Source: Siphonodentalium dalli
Lineage: Eukaryota > Mollusca > Scaphopoda > Gadilida > Siphonodentaliidae
Length of the DNA: 64,000 nucleotides
Assembly (NCBI GenBank): GCA_032622095.1
Contig: CP136064.1
Span: 191,629,794-191,693,793 of the forward strand
Direction: 5' to 3'
In this document: piece after piece, positions 1 to 12,094 of the stretch
Numbering within the stretch: position 1 is the stretch's first letter
Layout: each line of letters opens with the position of its first letter
The notes under the pieces: generated by a model
Seen by the model: only the letters and a program-made list of their open reading frames with translations
Databases searched by the model: none
What the model was told of the DNA's origin: nothing
Translations under genes and position numbers: made by a program

Positions 1-284
1 TATACATGTAGCTATATATTCGTATATTGACAAATGTACCTTTAAATAGACAAGGTAATCACTCGACGACATAAAACACGCTATTTTTCTTTCGGAGATA
101 GGTCGGTGTCCTAGTGAATGTTGTCAGTAGCTGTTTGCAAAAGAGGTGAAGATTAAATAATATAACTTTTCAATAGTTCAACGCCTGAACTAGAATTCGA
201 CACAATTTATGTTTGCGAAGATAAATCAGAAGAATTTCTTTGTAATGCATTATTGTTACCGAAGAATTAATATATATTTTTCAG

Positions 285-3200
285 ATATCAATAACATAGT
301 TAGCAACAGACACATTGCTCCTTCTCAGCCAACAATCCATCCTGTTAGCTCTCCACCATCCACAACCACAGAACCATCGGAAGATGACCACGTGACAATA
401 ACTTTAGACAACAAAGATTTATGGGATAGATTCAACACGATAGGGACGGAGATGATCGTGACCAAACCTGGAAGGTTCGCATTTAATTTCACATATTTTC
501 CATCACCGCAAAATAACGTATAATGGTGATAGTTTTAGCCTTTATCTTTTCGTCAATACGATGTGCTTCTGGTTCACGAATGGCTGGATACTAACAATTA
601 ACGTCGCTATTAGAAGGATCTCGTCTCCACCCATGGCATGAAACCTTTATCGAAGTTGGACTATTCCTGACCATACCTCACCTAGATCATGAATCCCGCC
701 GAACGCATGTGCTTATCCCACACACAATATTTCTGCCGAATTGTATATGTATATGTACCTATTATATTGTATATAATTTGCACCTGTAAATATCAAACAC
801 ACTGTCATGCTCTACGTGTACACTCTCTCCCACACGATGAGGCAATACAGAATATATATGTAGTACTGACACATGGTTGGCAAGAGAACGACTGGCAGAA
901 TTGATAATTGGGATGGAAAGCACACAGCTAACCCACCTAATACGCACATATTTGAATATTGCAAGCTACTTAATCGGGTATCACGATTAGATCACGATTG
1001 ATGTTCAATCGGGATGACCCCCCTACCGATTATATTATAATAATAAGCTATAATATGATATTTAATATCGATCATCGCGTGGCACGTCTTATTCAGATTG
1101 AATCCCATTATAATTTACTCAAATTTGTGTATTAATTGTGTCTAAATTATGTCTTTATATTTGACGACTTGAGTGAAATTAAGTCTATCTATCTATCTAT
1201 CTAACCATTTACCTAATCGTAAACCTCGATTAGATATTGTTTTATATACAATCCTTGGAGTATTGCCTTGCTAACTGTATGTCAAATTCTCCATTGACAT
1301 CCTTGGAATTTCTCTCTGTTAGAACAGATTAAACTTATGATCAGATGCCAGAATAGGGTATATCTACCGACAAGTATCATTGCTGAATAGCAACATAATT
1401 GATGATGAGATGGTATCCTAACATTTTGTAATTTTATAATTTCAGACGAATGTTCCCATTTATGAAAGTGAAATGCCAAAAGCTATCGCCGACCGCCAAA
1501 TATGTCGTCTTAGCTGACGTCATCCCATCTGACAACTGCAGATATAAATATCAGAACACCAGCTGGACTGTGACCGGAAAGGGCGAGCCACATACATCAA
1601 CCAGAATGTACGTTCACCCGGACTCCCCGGCTCCAGGGTCATTCTGGATGAAGAAACCTATATCATTCAACAAGATGAAGATAACCAACAACCCAAACGA
1701 CAAAAACGGCCATGTATGTTTACGGGAGCACTTCCCTTATATATTTCAGTTCTATTGTAATCAAAACAGAACATTGTAGATCATGATATCACGAAAAGGG
1801 AGTCATTTCTTGTATTTTTGTTTACGTTGTATATTGTGAGACAATACGACCAACAATAATTTTTGGAACAGGCAATACAAAATAACAGCATTGATCAGAG
1901 ACCCACTTAGTTATGTGAACTTGGAGAATGTTTCCAGTTCCTTGTCCGTCAGATCAGCCTACATATAGTATAGGCTCCAAGCGTAAATATATAAGTTTGT
2001 ATATCGATAACAAAGCCACCCGCTATGTCCATACGGAAGAACCTATACAGCTTATACTAACTGTAGTTTCTCGGAATGGTTTATTTGCAATATTGATTTG
2101 ATATGTCTCTGCATTATTATATCGTTCACATATCGACATGCACGTCATTCCGAAAACATGAAGTGTCTCAAAGACACTTCCAATCCTGCCAGTAATCGCA
2201 GTAGATATTTAGGTAATATACGTTTTTAAGATATGTCATAGATAATGTACCCTAATCACCATTCTTCTCATGCACAGATAATCCTGAACACCATGCAGAA
2301 ATACCAGCTGCGCGTCCACATCGTTAGAGCCAATGATACAAGTTCACTCAACTGGGGAAAGTTCAAGACGTCAAACTTTGAAGAAACAGACTTCATAGCG
2401 GTCACTGCTTACCAAAGCGAGGAGGTAAGCTTTCTTTAAATGACACAAACTCATTTGACACGACTGCAACTAGTTTTGCACTTATATTTTGCATCTCATA
2501 ATTTATAACAACGCCTCGACCAATTTCAACCGAAGTATTCATCGAGTGGTAAGCTCCATATACACATTCAGTATCCAAACACTTATAACACATGGATATT
2601 AACATTATGACCATGGTATGTTGCACACCAATGCACGCATAGCAATAACTTTTTGTCGATGGTTAGAATGGCTAGCATCATCTCAATAAGGTATGAATGA
2701 CTAGCATCATCTCAATAAGGTATAACATTGTAGCATGTTTAAACTCCAAATTGAATATTTCCAATCGTATTTATTGATCAGAGTTACTTCAGATATCTGA
2801 ACATAATATTGTCGATGCATAATAGTATGTAATGAAATGTATGAATTTATTTGTTTGTTTCCAGGTAACAAAGCTGAAAGTTGATACAAATCCATTCGCG
2901 AAGGGATTCAGGGACAATAGGAGGTAAGCTATAGTGTTCTATCTCACCTATACTATCATGCCTATAACATCTGATATATGGGTATATTATAACTCTTACA
3001 GAGTTTTGCAATACATAACTGAATCACAATCTGTGTGTGAATGTTTAATCAAAATGGACCAACTATTGATCGAATATTTGGATTTGGCCATACCATATAT
3101 ACGTAATATAAGTAACGCAATGATGAAACTGTTCGGTCGTAGAATTTTATTTTATTTTTTTAACCCCACACAAACACATGATTCCTTGTTGAGACTGGCG

Positions 3201-4644
3201 CTATCTATATTCAGGTTATTTTCTCTTCACAGGACCTGCTTTGGAGGAAAGCGACCTTCACTTGACACAGAAACCCAGTTCCTTCCAGGTAAGTTGACAA
3301 GTTGTAACCTAATGTCCATCTGCATATACATGCATTGAGTACCCCAGTATATGTGGTTAGTTTATAGTCTTTTCACTGAATATTTTATCGCCAACTTTAC
3401 CTATGTTTAAAAAATTTCCACTCGACATTTAGATCACTCTACATAGTTCAGCATGATTGCCAGTGGTTGCGGATGTCCTTGAATATTGAATATATCTTAT
3501 AAAATAGATTCAACCTATCCATAAAATTGATTATCGAAAATGGGAAAATAGACTAAAAACATGTTCCCAATGAACCTGTACAATTATAGTAAGATATTTG
3601 TTGTAGCAACCGATACCGATCATCAATTTAAAATGCATGGTGATTCACTCATAACATCAATTTCGATTTATTCTCATAGGAGTTTATCCCGAAGCGAAAC
3701 GTCAGAGAACCGAACCACGCGCAAAGATCTCATCTCCCGAACTGCATATTCTGACGGAACAAGACGAGATGTGCCCCAAATATGTCACCGACCACACCCA
3801 CAGTTTCAATACAGAGTCTCGCGCCGATGCTGTTGCCGGCTCTCCAGACTTGAGCGATCGCGCCATCAACCGTTCTCCCCCGTCGGTTGAAACCTACATC
3901 AATGAATACGCAGACAACACACCATCTCATCACAACCTTTCATCGTCTACAAACCCATCGCCATATACCAACTACGACTACAACAATGCAAATGATACGC
4001 CGTCGCCAGACAACGAATTCATCAACGCTCCAACAACCTCGTCGAATTGCAACCAGAACAGGACACCAGAAGTTTCCACGCCACATCAAAACCAACTGTA
4101 CGAACAACTTGTGGCTGGGTTCGGTATTCCAGCAACCAGCGTTTCATCAACCTCGACTTCAGACTTTTCAACCGCCAGTTATTCATCAAACTCAAAACTT
4201 GCGATTCCGATAAACACTCATACACCAATCTCAGTATCAACGACAACAGATGGCGAATATTCTTTCGACATGAAACCGACGATATTCAACTGCAGCGGGT
4301 ATCCATCAATGCCAAACGAGCACTTGTTTAGGGACCCACCAGCTTTGACAAGAAACGATTCGACCGACCACCATTTGGGTCTACCTTCACTCCCAACTCG
4401 CATTTCTAAGCTGACATCTACAGCTGAAATGCCACGACGACCCATCAACGGGAGACTCCTACCGACATCAACACCAACTGCTATTGACTTTCTGCAGAAC
4501 CAAGATTTCAACGGTAGCATGGGGCCATTCTATGCTGATTGCAAAGATTCGTATCTTCGTCCGACTTCTAGTGGTATGCTCGATCAGCTGCCTATATTCG
4601 CCCCATCATTCTACAGCCCCGATCCGAAAGTGAAGTCTAATTGA
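285..4644 (+). CDS. T-box transcription factor gene A (Tbx6/16-like), 5' end incomplete
   Basis: This is a DNA-binding transcription factor expected to act in the nucleus. Six exons join in frame by GT-AG introns: 285-474, 1446-1713, 2278-2424, 2865-2923, 3233-3288 and 3680-4644. Together they give about 560 residues. The T-box runs from LWDRFNTIGTEMIVTKPGR in the first of these exons, through RRMFPFMKV, the HPDSPAPGSFWMKKP block and [11 protein letters not shown], to NPFAKGFRDNRR. The last exon encodes a Ser/Thr/Pro/Asn-rich tail of about 320 residues with blocks shared with gene C (YEQLVAGFGI, AIDFLQNQD, LPIFAP). The first exon starts two bases into a codon, so an upstream exon is missing. 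A 28-bp ATG-led exon at 118-145 has the right phase but is weakly supported. The PAPG-FWM block and tail suggest the Tbx6/16 group rather than Brachyury or Tbx2/4/5; that subfamily call is inference. Confidence 0.9.
1184..1202. repeat. (CTAT)n microsatellite in the first visible intron of gene A
   Basis: About five tandem TATC/CTAT units lie within the 971-bp intron 475-1445. The rest of that intron shows nothing recognisable. The other gene A introns (1714-2277, 2425-2864, 2924-3232, 3289-3679) are AT-rich and partly alignable to pseudogene B. Confidence 0.85.
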
Positions 4645-5071
4645 ACTCTCGTCGTCATTTCATTCCTTTTTGTGCTATTTTCAGAATGATTTGGCAAGGA
4701 TATTATTCATATAACTGCTACGCTAAGCCTACATAATCACAACAGTAATTGTTTCCTAGTGATCAACTGATATATGGATATATGTGTTGCAAACTGCTTT
4801 TGTTTCATGTCTGATAGGTGTTATAGAGATGAACACTGTGCTATCGTGATACTCAATTGTGCTTCCGAGTAATATTCTGTATTTCTGAGACCTTGTATAC
4901 TTACACATTGTTCCTCACTTATATCAGACAACTGGTCTGTTATCTGAAAACGCATTGATATGCAGGTCACATTCATGAGTTTTATAACTAGTCTGGTGTG
5001 CTGTTAATCCGTTATCTTTGTTTCAAATTTGATATTTATGTGCTAATGTAAATAAGAATATATATATTTTT

Positions 5072-5081
5072 AATAAATAAA
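5072..5081 (+). terminator. Polyadenylation signals of T-box gene A
   Basis: Two overlapping AATAAA hexamers lie about 430 bp after the stop codon. The matching stretch occurs in the opposite orientation downstream of pseudogene B, supporting a shared 3'UTR end. Confidence 0.6.
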
Positions 5082-5446
5082 GCATTCAATAATACAATCT
5101 CTCGTTCAATAATACAACATCTCTCATCCCAAATGTTTGTGTGAGAATCGCCATTTCAACCTATACTAGGTATTTGAAATTCAAACGTTCGACTGTACCA
5201 TATACTATCTATACGGGAACAAACACGTATATTGAATTGTTAACAAACTTGTTACTTTTTCTCAGGAATATTGTTGTGAAGACTGGGTTGAATGTATCTC
5301 ATATTGAAACGTTTCTGTTTCTACTAAATTTGTATTACTGCTGATACAGGTACATATATGACCACATTGAGTCTTATTATGAATGTTTATTTAACTCGAC
5401 GCCACAATTTAGTGGCGAGTACATTGATTATTCTGAGAATACCTAC

Positions 5447-5580
5447 TGGTTTTGTTTGAATACCGAAATATTTCAGTGTCTGGAAAGAAATATCGAATTT
5501 TCACGAGCGGCTGCAAGCAGTAAGTGAAAATATTATATTTATTTCCAGACGCGAATGAGATGTTTCAGGTATTCAAACAA
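5447..5580. repeat. Imperfect inverted repeat (small hairpin element)
   Basis: The left arm reads TTTGTTTGAATACC...TTTCAGTGTCTGGAAA. The reverse complement of the right arm reads TTTGTTTGAATACCTGAAAC...GTCTGGAAA. Its size suits a short foldback element. No clear target duplication was seen. Confidence 0.5.
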
Positions 5581-6724
5581 AAAATGTAAGTAATCTTTTT
5601 ATTATATGCGCCTAATCTATGTTCAAAGTTGCCAAGTTAACTCTTAATTAATTAAATTATTAACGTTACTTAATGAAAGTGCGCACGTGTCAGTGTTTGC
5701 AAACAGGAAGAGCCTATAGGCCTAACGTTTAAATTGACACACTGTGACTCAAACATAGAATTATCGCGTGCCGTAATGAATTATTAGCTTTTGATTGGCT
5801 GGTGGACAGTGTGCACGCAATGATCACTCGATCGACCTTGGCAGCTCGTGTTTGTTTCAAGTCATAGACTGAAATAACGGAACCTACAATGAAATAACGA
5901 AACGCGATGTCACTGTATAGCTCCGAAGAGATATATATGACGGTCTATGTTTCGGTAATTTTCCGCTATTTTACATGATAAAGAGTAATACGTAACCTGT
6001 CAGAACATATATGCATTAATTTACAAAAAGGGACCACTATTTTATGGATTTTAATCTTCTTTTGGCGGGGAGGTGTTTATCGTCATCATCATCTTCTGCG
6101 TCAGCATGTATCGGTGTCTCCGTCTTCATCATCATCAGTCATCTTCATCGTCACCATCCGCATCATTCTCATCATACACTGTACATATGGAATACAAACT
6201 ACTTTAATATATACTGGGGCACACAAACTAGGATATATATATGTCAGAGTTGTGGAGGCTCGGACCGACACGGAGCGCGAAGATGTGGTACTAACGTACG
6301 TGCCCCGTTAATTTTTTTTATATCAGCGCTCTTCAATCAGAATGCATAAAGCAGCTTACGATTAACTCTCAAAATGTAGCTAAAGTCTGAATTCGAATTG
6401 GTCGTCAACATGGCGACCATGGTTTAACTTGGCAGACATGGTTGTCAAACACAGAGTTGTAGAAAGTAGAAATACCACTAAAACACGTACACTGCATCGT
6501 GTTGTAAATTAGAATAACAATTGGTATAATATTCCACCATCGGAACATACGTTCACAGGCAAGGAATTTGCAAAAAAACTGTATAAAAAGTATCATTTAG
6601 TCATTTTCATGACACGAATCGAGACTTTCATTTTCGCTGTTGTCACCGTGCACAAATCGTAGGTTTGTTCATTGCGCTACTCAGAACAATGCTCCGTAAC
6701 CATTTCCTGTGGGGCGGGTTGTCT

Positions 6725-6915
6725 CGTTTCGCTACTCCGTTCTGCGCCGATAAAATTGTACCGTGCGACATTCAGATTTGATGCACGCTGAAACGGCCGA
6801 TGAACTGTATCTATAGACAACAACGCGCGGGTGTGTTCGTTTCGTTACTCGTTCTGCGCCGATGCAATTTGACGGTGCTACATTCAGATTTGATGCACGC
6901 TGAAGCGGCCGATGT
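6725..6915 (+). repeat. Two-copy direct repeat
   Basis: About 75 bp is repeated at roughly 6725-6800 and 6838-6915. Both copies carry TTCTGCGCCGAT followed by ACATTCAGATTTGATGCACG and CTGAA(A/G)CGGCCGATG. They are separated by about 40 bp. No coding potential was recognised. Confidence 0.7.
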
Positions 6916-7007
6916 CGGTGAATCGAAAACGAAAGTTAGCCGCTCTCGGCCAATCAGAATGCTTGTTTTTAGTTACAAATACTCAATTGAATTACAATAT
7001 TGAATAA

Positions 7008-7017
7008 TTTATTTATT
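7008..7017 (-). terminator. Relic polyadenylation signal of T-box pseudogene B
   Basis: TTTATTTATT on the plus strand is AATAAATAAA on the minus strand. It lies about 440 bp past the ancestral stop codon and mirrors the signal of gene A. Confidence 0.5.
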
Positions 7018-8917
7018 AGCAATATCTATATTCTTATTTACATTAGCACATAAATATCACAAATGTGATGCATTAATAACCAATTAACAACACATCAAAC
7101 TAATGAATATGACCTACATATCAACGTGTCCAGTTAACAAACTAGTTGCCTGCTATAAGTGACGAACAGTATATTATTCAAGTTTACGAGGTATCAGAAA
7201 AACAAAATATTATTCAAAAGCACAAAATCAAGATGTTAAAGGACAATGCAACAAGTGTAAGTGTTAACTTCTATAACACGTATTAGATAATTATGTGAAA
7301 CAAAGGGAAGAGTTTACAACGAATATTAGTTGATCACGAGAAAACAATTACTGCTGTAAGTATGAAGGCATAGCACAAAAATGATATGAATATGAATAAA
7401 ATCCTTGCAAAAATAATTGTAACAATAGCACACAAAAATATGACGATGATAAGAGTTCAATTCACTTCAGACTTCACTTTCGGATCGGGGTTGTATAATG
7501 ATGGAGCGAATATCGGCAGATGATCGAGCATACCACTGGAAGTCGGACGATGATACGAATCTTTGTAATCGGTATAGAAGGGTCCCATGCAGCCGCTAGA
7601 ATCTTGGTTCTGCAGAAAGTCAATAGCGGTTGATGCTGTTGACGGTAGGAGTCTCCCGTTGAAGGAACGTCGAGTCATTTCAGTTGTAGACGTCAGCGAA
7701 GAAATGCGAGTTGGGAGTGAAGGTAGACCTAAATGGTGGTTAGTTGAATCATTTATTGTCAAAACTGGTGGGTCCCGAAACAAGGGCTAGTTTGGCATTG
7801 ATGGATACCCGGTGAAGTTGAACACCGTCGGTTTCACGTCAAAAGAATAGCCGCCATCTGGCGTCGTTGAAACTGAGGTTGGCGTATGAGTGGTTATCGG
7901 AAGAGCAAGGTTTGTGTTTGATGAATAACAGTTACTAGCTGTTGAAAAGTCGGGAGTCGAGGTTGTTTGAATGCCGAATCCAGCCACAAGTTGTTCGTAC
8001 AGTTTGTGTGGATGTGGGGTGGAAACTTCTGGCGTCCTGGTTTGGTTGCAATTCGACGAGGTTGTTGTGGTTGTAGCGTTGGTGAGTTCATTGTTAGGCA
8101 ACGGTGTGACAGCTGCATTGTTGTTGTCGTAGTTGCTGTATGGCGATGGGCTTTTAGACGATGATAGGTTGTGAGGAGATGGTGTGGTGCTGACGTATTC
8201 AGTAATGTAGGTTTCAACTGACTGAGGACACTGTGTAGGAACGGAAGTGAACGATGTATCGCGGTAATCGAACATAAATAAAAGTCGCTCGCATCAGCTT
8301 GACTACGGTACGTATATTTTCGTCTATCCCTCCAATTGTGTCAAAATCCCAGCCCGGATGCCAACCTGCCTCGATGAGGCGTATGTTTCGCTACATTTTC
8401 GTACTAATTTCGTTTCAGAACCGTGTCTAGTTCTCTCGTAAATCAAGTTTAAACCTCCTATTTTCGTGCTAAAAACACGTCACGTTTGCGATCAAAAGCA
8501 CATTTTTCAAACTATACCACGTCTTATTTTATAACAAAGACATGTTTTGGATGCCTTAATATCCCATTGAAAGCCACGCTTAGCGTTTCTCCCCCGTTTC
8601 ATGTGTTTTCCCGAAATACGAGCCCGATTTCAAAGCGTGGTGCTCCAACAGAATTGAACGCACGGTAATATTTGACAAAAAAACATTGAACGCACGGTAT
8701 TTTTTTTATTATTTGTATTGAACGCACGGTAAACATTCGATTACACCATGTAAAATGCCTTACACTTAAACATTTTTGTATATTGGAGTGAAAACTGAGT
8801 CGCTAGTATTAAAATAGATTATAGACCACCAATAACAAACACATATGGACATAATTGAACTCATATTACGGTCGTAATCTACAATCTTTGTTTCAACATA
8901 TAAAACTTTTAATTTAT

Positions 8918-9330
8918 CCCTCAAGCTGGTGCCAAAAATATGCTATAATAGGGTTTTATATGGAGTGGCAAGGTGTTTTGAACCGAAATACATATAATGT
9001 CCATGCATTAACATGGATGTGGTTGTACCCCCCCCCCCCCCAATTGATCAAATAATTTAGCCCTCAAGCTGGTACCAAAATATGCTATATTAGGGTTTTA
9101 TGTGGAGTGGCATGGGGTTCTGAACCGATATAAATAAAATGTCCATGCATGAACATGGATGTGGTTGTACCCCCCCCCCCCCCAATTGATAAAATAATTT
9201 AGCCCTCAAGCTGGTACCAAAATATGCTATATTAGGGTTTTATGTGGAGTGGCATGGGGTTCTGCACCGAAATAAATATAATGTCCATGTATGAACATGG
9301 ATGTGGTTGTACCCCCTCCCCCCATTGATC
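8918..9330 (+). repeat. ~142-bp tandem repeats in the left arm of the 3.6-kb element
   Basis: Three units begin CCCTCAAGCTGGT at 8918, 9061 and 9203. Each contains a small palindrome (CCATG...CATGG), the word ATGTGGTTGTAC and a poly(C) run of up to 14. Between 8640 and 8730 there are also three copies of TTGAACGCACGGTA. Confidence 0.8.
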
Positions 9331-9889
9331 AAATACTACTAATAGTTGGAAAATTTAACCCTCCAATTTAACAGCATGCAGTTGGAAAATTCAGACTTTA
9401 ACCAGGTAGAATCTTGATCTTTCTGGCTTGATTTTAGTCTAAATTTGCATTTTTTATTTAGCCTAGTTGAGAAATTCCAACTCAATGGTGAAACGGTAGT
9501 CGGGTATTTTAAAACTATAGATTAACTATATTTTATAATGTGTTAGAATTTGTCCAAAATACGACACAATGTATCTTGTTTTCGTGGAAATGCGTCACAT
9601 GATATGATGTTCTCGAAATAACACAATATAACACAGTATAAACTATATACTAGTATAGTTTTATGAAAGTAAAATATTACCATCGACCAAATATGGTGGG
9701 GTTCCAAGGTTACACTCGAGATAGCGAAACCGTCTATGTGCACACGCTGGTGGGTATACAATAATATCGACACATAATACGGGTCATCCTAAGTCCCACA
9801 TATGGGCGTATATTTAAAGAGCATTTTATGATTATAACAGTTCCATATACCGGTACTAGTATCATATAAATTATACTGCCTGGACTATT

Positions 9890-10138
9890 TTATGGAACAA
9901 TATTTTGAATCTTCCGCTGACATAAACCGGATCTGGTTTTGAATTGTTTTCCGCAATGGGAGCACATATGTATACATGTGGCAGCTTCATGGTGTGCCAC
10001 ACTGACATTTTCGTGTATTTTTGAATGTCTATGTAGGCTCGTTTTGTGTTTTGTTGTGAAGGAGCAGTTCGGTGACCGACACCAGAACTCCGGTGTCGCT
10101 GGGGCATCCGATCCAGATATGTCAAATGATTCGTCCAT
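9890..10138 (-). CDS. C2H2 zinc-finger exon inside the 3.6-kb transposon
   Basis: The ATG is immediately preceded by a strong splice acceptor (CTATATTTCAG). The 82-residue reading frame carries one classic C2H2 finger: C20-x4-C25-x12-H38-x3-H42. A second finger starts C59-x2-C62-GKQFKTRSGL but lacks its histidines before the frame ends. This suggests a finger interrupted by a splice donor, possibly the GTTTATG after the codons for KTRSG. It lies in the single-copy core between the inverted arms. It could be a host exon captured by the element or part of the element's own gene. The product is unknown and a complete gene is not visible. Confidence 0.55.
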   Translation of the reverse strand: MDESFDISGSDAPATPEFWCRSPNCSFTTKHKTSLHRHSKIHENVSVAHHEAATCIHMCSHCGKQFKTRSGLCQRKIQNIVP

Positions 10139-10744
10139 CTGAAATATAGAAATGGGCCGTATATAGAATCAGCGATATGTCGAAATGGGGTTCACGGTTC
10201 ACCAGAAGCACCGGAAAGCAAGGGGAAGGGCTACATCAAAGGGCACTTTACATGTATGTTATGGGCTACAGCCAATGTAATACACACGCGTCAGTTTAAT
10301 ATAAACGTATAACTTAACAACTCCCTGCAAATTCCTTCAATTGCACATGGATTTCATGCAGAATGGCGACAAAAAGGCAATCCGTGGTACCTCTCGCTCC
10401 CCTATAGACAGGGGTCACATCATGTTCCCTCTGCATACTCGCACCCGGTGTCGCTGGTCCTGTTTGATGGTATGACCCTCCTCATGAAATATAGGGAATA
10501 TCTTATTTTGGTGTATGTATTTGTGCTTTTTGGGTTCCATTTGCTCGACTATACTCAGCCCCAAAATACCCGACTACCGTTTCACCATTGAGTTGGAATT
10601 TTTCAACTAGGCTAAATAAAAAATGCAAATTTAGACTAAAATCAAGCCAGAAAGATCAAGATTCTAACTGGTTAAAGTATGAATTTTCCAACTGCATGCT
10701 GTTAAATTGGAGGGTTAAATTTTCCAACTATTAGTAGTATTTGA

Positions 10745-11157
10745 TCAATGGGGGGAGGGTACAACCACATCCATGTTCATACATGGACATTATATTTATT
10801 TCGGTGCAGAACCCCGTGCCACTCCACATAAAACCCTAATGTAGCATATTTGGTACCAGCTTGGGGGCTAAATTATTTGATCAATTGGGGGGGTGGGGGG
10901 TACAACCACATCCATGTTCATGCATGGACAGTATATTTATATCGGTTCAGAACCCCATGCCACTCCACATACAACCCTAATATAGCATATTTTGGTACCA
11001 GCTTGAGGGCTAAATTATTTGATCAATTGGGGGGGGGGGGGGGGGGGTACAACCACATCCATGTTAATGCATGGACATTATATGTATTTCGGTTAAAAAC
11101 ACTTTGCCACTCCATATAAAACCCTATTATAGCATATTTTTGGCACCAGCTTGAGGG
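10745..11157 (-). repeat. ~142-bp tandem repeats in the right arm of the 3.6-kb element
   Basis: This is the mirror image of the left-arm array. It has three units with poly(G) runs of up to 17 at 11031-11047 and the GTACAACCACATCCATGTT word. The G-run lengths differ from the left arm, as expected for slippage. Confidence 0.8.
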
Positions 11158-12003
11158 ATAAATTAAAAGTTTTATATGTTGAAACAAAGATTGTAGATTA
11201 CGACCGTAATATGAGTTCAATTATGTCCATATGTGTTTGTTATTGGTGGTCTATAATCTATTTTAATACTAGCGACTCAGTTTTCACTCCAATTTACAAA
11301 AATGTTTAAGTGTAAGGCATTTTACATGGTTTAATCGAATGTTTACCGTGCGTTCAATACAAATAATAAAAAAAATACCGTGCGTTCAATGTTTTTTTGT
11401 CAAATATTACCGTGCGTTCAATTCTGTTGGAGCACCACGCTTTGAAATCGGGCTCGTATTTCGGGAAAACACATGAAACGGGGGAGAAACGCTAAGCGTG
11501 GCTTTCAATGGGATATTAAGGCATCCAAAACATGTCTTTGTTATAAAATAAGACGTGGTATAGTTTGAAAAATGTGCTTTTGATCGCAAACGTGACGTGT
11601 TTTTAGCACGAAAATAGGAGGTTTAAACTTGATTTACGAGAGAACTAGACACGGTACTGAAACGAAATTAGTACGAAAATGTAGCGAAACATACCCCTCA
11701 TCGAGGCAGGTTGGCATCCGGGCTGGGATTTTGACACAATTGGAGGGAAAGACGAAAATATACGTACCGTAGTCAAGCTGAGGCGAGCGACTTTTATTTA
11801 TGTTCGATTACCGCGATACATCGTTCACTTCCGTTCCTACACAGTGGAGGAGAACGGTTGATGGCGAAATCGGTCAAGTCTGGGGAGCTGACAACAGCAT
11901 CGTCGCGAGAGTCTATACTGAAGCTGTGGGTATGGTCGCCGACGTATTTGGGGCACATCTCGCCTTCGTTCAGAATGTGCAGCTCGGGAGATGAGATCTG
12001 TGC

Positions 12004-12094
12004 AGGAGCGGAGGTCCATCTAAGTTTTAAGAACTTGTCCTCCAATCCCCTAGTATATGTATATGAATATACTATTAAAATATGTTTGAACCAA
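12004..12094. mobile_element. ~91-bp insertion with 8-bp flanking duplication in pseudogene B
   Basis: ATCTGTGC occurs at 11996-12003 and again at 12095-12102, bracketing 91 bp absent from the aligned exon of gene A. An 8-bp duplication would suit a hAT-type insertion. No terminal inverted repeats are evident, so a filler or duplication event is also possible. Confidence 0.5.

Larger units (their letters stand above)
5090..7000. other. Intergenic region between convergent T-box copies A and B
   Basis: No gene was recognised. The region holds an imperfect inverted repeat at about 5447-5580 (arms beginning TTTGTTTGAATACC), a degenerate TCA/TCG-rich stretch at 6078-6180, and a direct repeat at 6725-6915 described separately. 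Motifs such as GATTGGCT and its reverse CCAATCAG occur at about 5793 and 6950. Confidence 0.5.
8229..11846. mobile_element. 3.6-kb DNA transposon with CACTGTG ends and 5-bp target duplication (Transib/RAG-like, non-autonomous)
   Basis: The element starts CACTGTGTAGGAACGG and ends CCGTTCCTACACAGTG. It is flanked on both sides by GAGGA (8224-8228 and 11847-11851). Removing the element and one GAGGA restores the T-box exon to match gene A. The arms 8229-9510 and 10563-11846 are near-perfect inverted repeats of about 1.28 kb, leaving a ~1.05-kb core. No transposase was recognised. Transib and RAG-like elements have 5-bp, GC-biased target duplications and CAC-led ends, so that superfamily is inferred. 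The element's orientation is unknown. Confidence 0.85.

Noticed and set aside
118-145. Possible first exon of T-box gene A (ATG, 28 bp, correct phase, GT donor)
   Set aside because: Too short to test, and no matching sequence was found upstream of gene C; kept only as a remark.
6044-6349. Open frame with Ser- and His-rich repeats
   Set aside because: Produced by a TCA/TCG simple repeat; no splice sites or conservation evidence.
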